Shown here in pieces: positions 63,953 to 64,000 of a stretch of 64,000 nucleotides of DNA (positions are counted from its first letter, which is position 1; every line of letters begins with the position of its first letter). Source of the stretch: Bacillus sp. SB49. Its GTDB lineage: Bacteria; Bacillota; Bacilli; Bacillales; Halobacillaceae. The translations under genes and the position numbers were made by a program. The notes below the pieces were generated by a model that was not told the origin of the DNA, did no database searches, and saw only the letters and a program-made list of their open reading frames with translations. Where the stretch lies: assembly GCF_000469135.2 (NCBI RefSeq), contig NZ_CP048117.1, positions 425,001-489,000 on the forward strand, read 5' to 3'.

Positions 63953-64000
63953 CAAGCTGCGTTCTTCCTAGGAAAAGCAAATAAGATCCGCAGCCATGCG

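Overview
The window is a chromosomal segment of a moderately halophilic, Gram-positive, endospore-former-like Bacillaceae, most like Halobacillus or a close relative. This placement is an inference from four things: gene order shared with the Bacillus subtilis ydi/groESL region, AAGGAGG-type ribosome binding sites, a perfect CIRCE operator, and a glycine-betaine synthesis locus. No IS element, prophage or CRISPR array was recognised.

Layout. 1-2040: 3' end of an rRNA operon (23S, 5S, tRNA-fMet, tRNA-Asp). 2.1-5.8 kb: thiL-tsaE-tsaB-rimI-tsaD, overlapping genes for thiamine diphosphate and the t6A tRNA modification. 5.8-6.0 kb: a cluster of DnaA boxes. 6-15.2 kb: an ABC-F ATPase, moaC-rex, an SDR enzyme, an MFS exporter, ydiK-ydiL and groES-groEL. 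In B. subtilis tatAy-tatCy sits between rex and ydiK; here the SDR and MFS genes take that place. 15.4-18.3 kb: an AT-richer accessory patch with an Ltp-type lipoprotein-like protein, a secreted protein with a bacteriocin-like C-terminus and two small membrane proteins. 18.4-23.4 kb: an M20 peptidase, a membrane transporter and an amidohydrolase, divergent from a LysR regulator. 23.6-27.7 kb: a PhyH-type dioxygenase, a TIM-barrel isomerase-like protein, an AraC regulator and a non-canonical Nramp-family transporter.

27.9-32 kb: gbsR divergent from gbsA-betA, converting choline to glycine betaine. 32-35.6 kb: a metallophosphatase and an 844-residue Cys-rich-repeat/beta-helix protein. 35.7-42.4 kb: a PRD regulator with an ascorbate-type PTS (EIIB, EIIC) and a transketolase, then a HisJ-type PHP phosphatase. 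42.4-43.0 kb: a Fur-box promoter driving a probable C-rich small RNA, and a DUF1540 mini-gene. 43.2-50.2 kb: two tandem NhaC/MleN antiporters, asparaginase, aspartase, ansR and a second asparaginase.

50.4-56.2 kb: a prolyl 4-hydroxylase; an operon of beta-propeller lipoprotein, response regulator, sensor kinase, SCO1 and a YtkA-like lipoprotein; and a DUF454 membrane protein. 56.2-60 kb: an acyl-CoA carboxylase transferase subunit with an acyl-CoA ligase behind a TetR-type operator, and a DUF1456 gene. 60-63.9 kb: the methylcitrate cycle genes prpC-prpD-prpB on the minus strand with a cre site.

The leads I consider most worth following are the Fur-controlled C-rich RNA, the Cys-repeat/beta-helix protein, the secreted-peptide locus at 16.7-18.2 kb and the DnaA-box cluster. 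Starts were moved from the longest ORF to the codon with the best ribosome binding site where the two disagreed; each case is noted.
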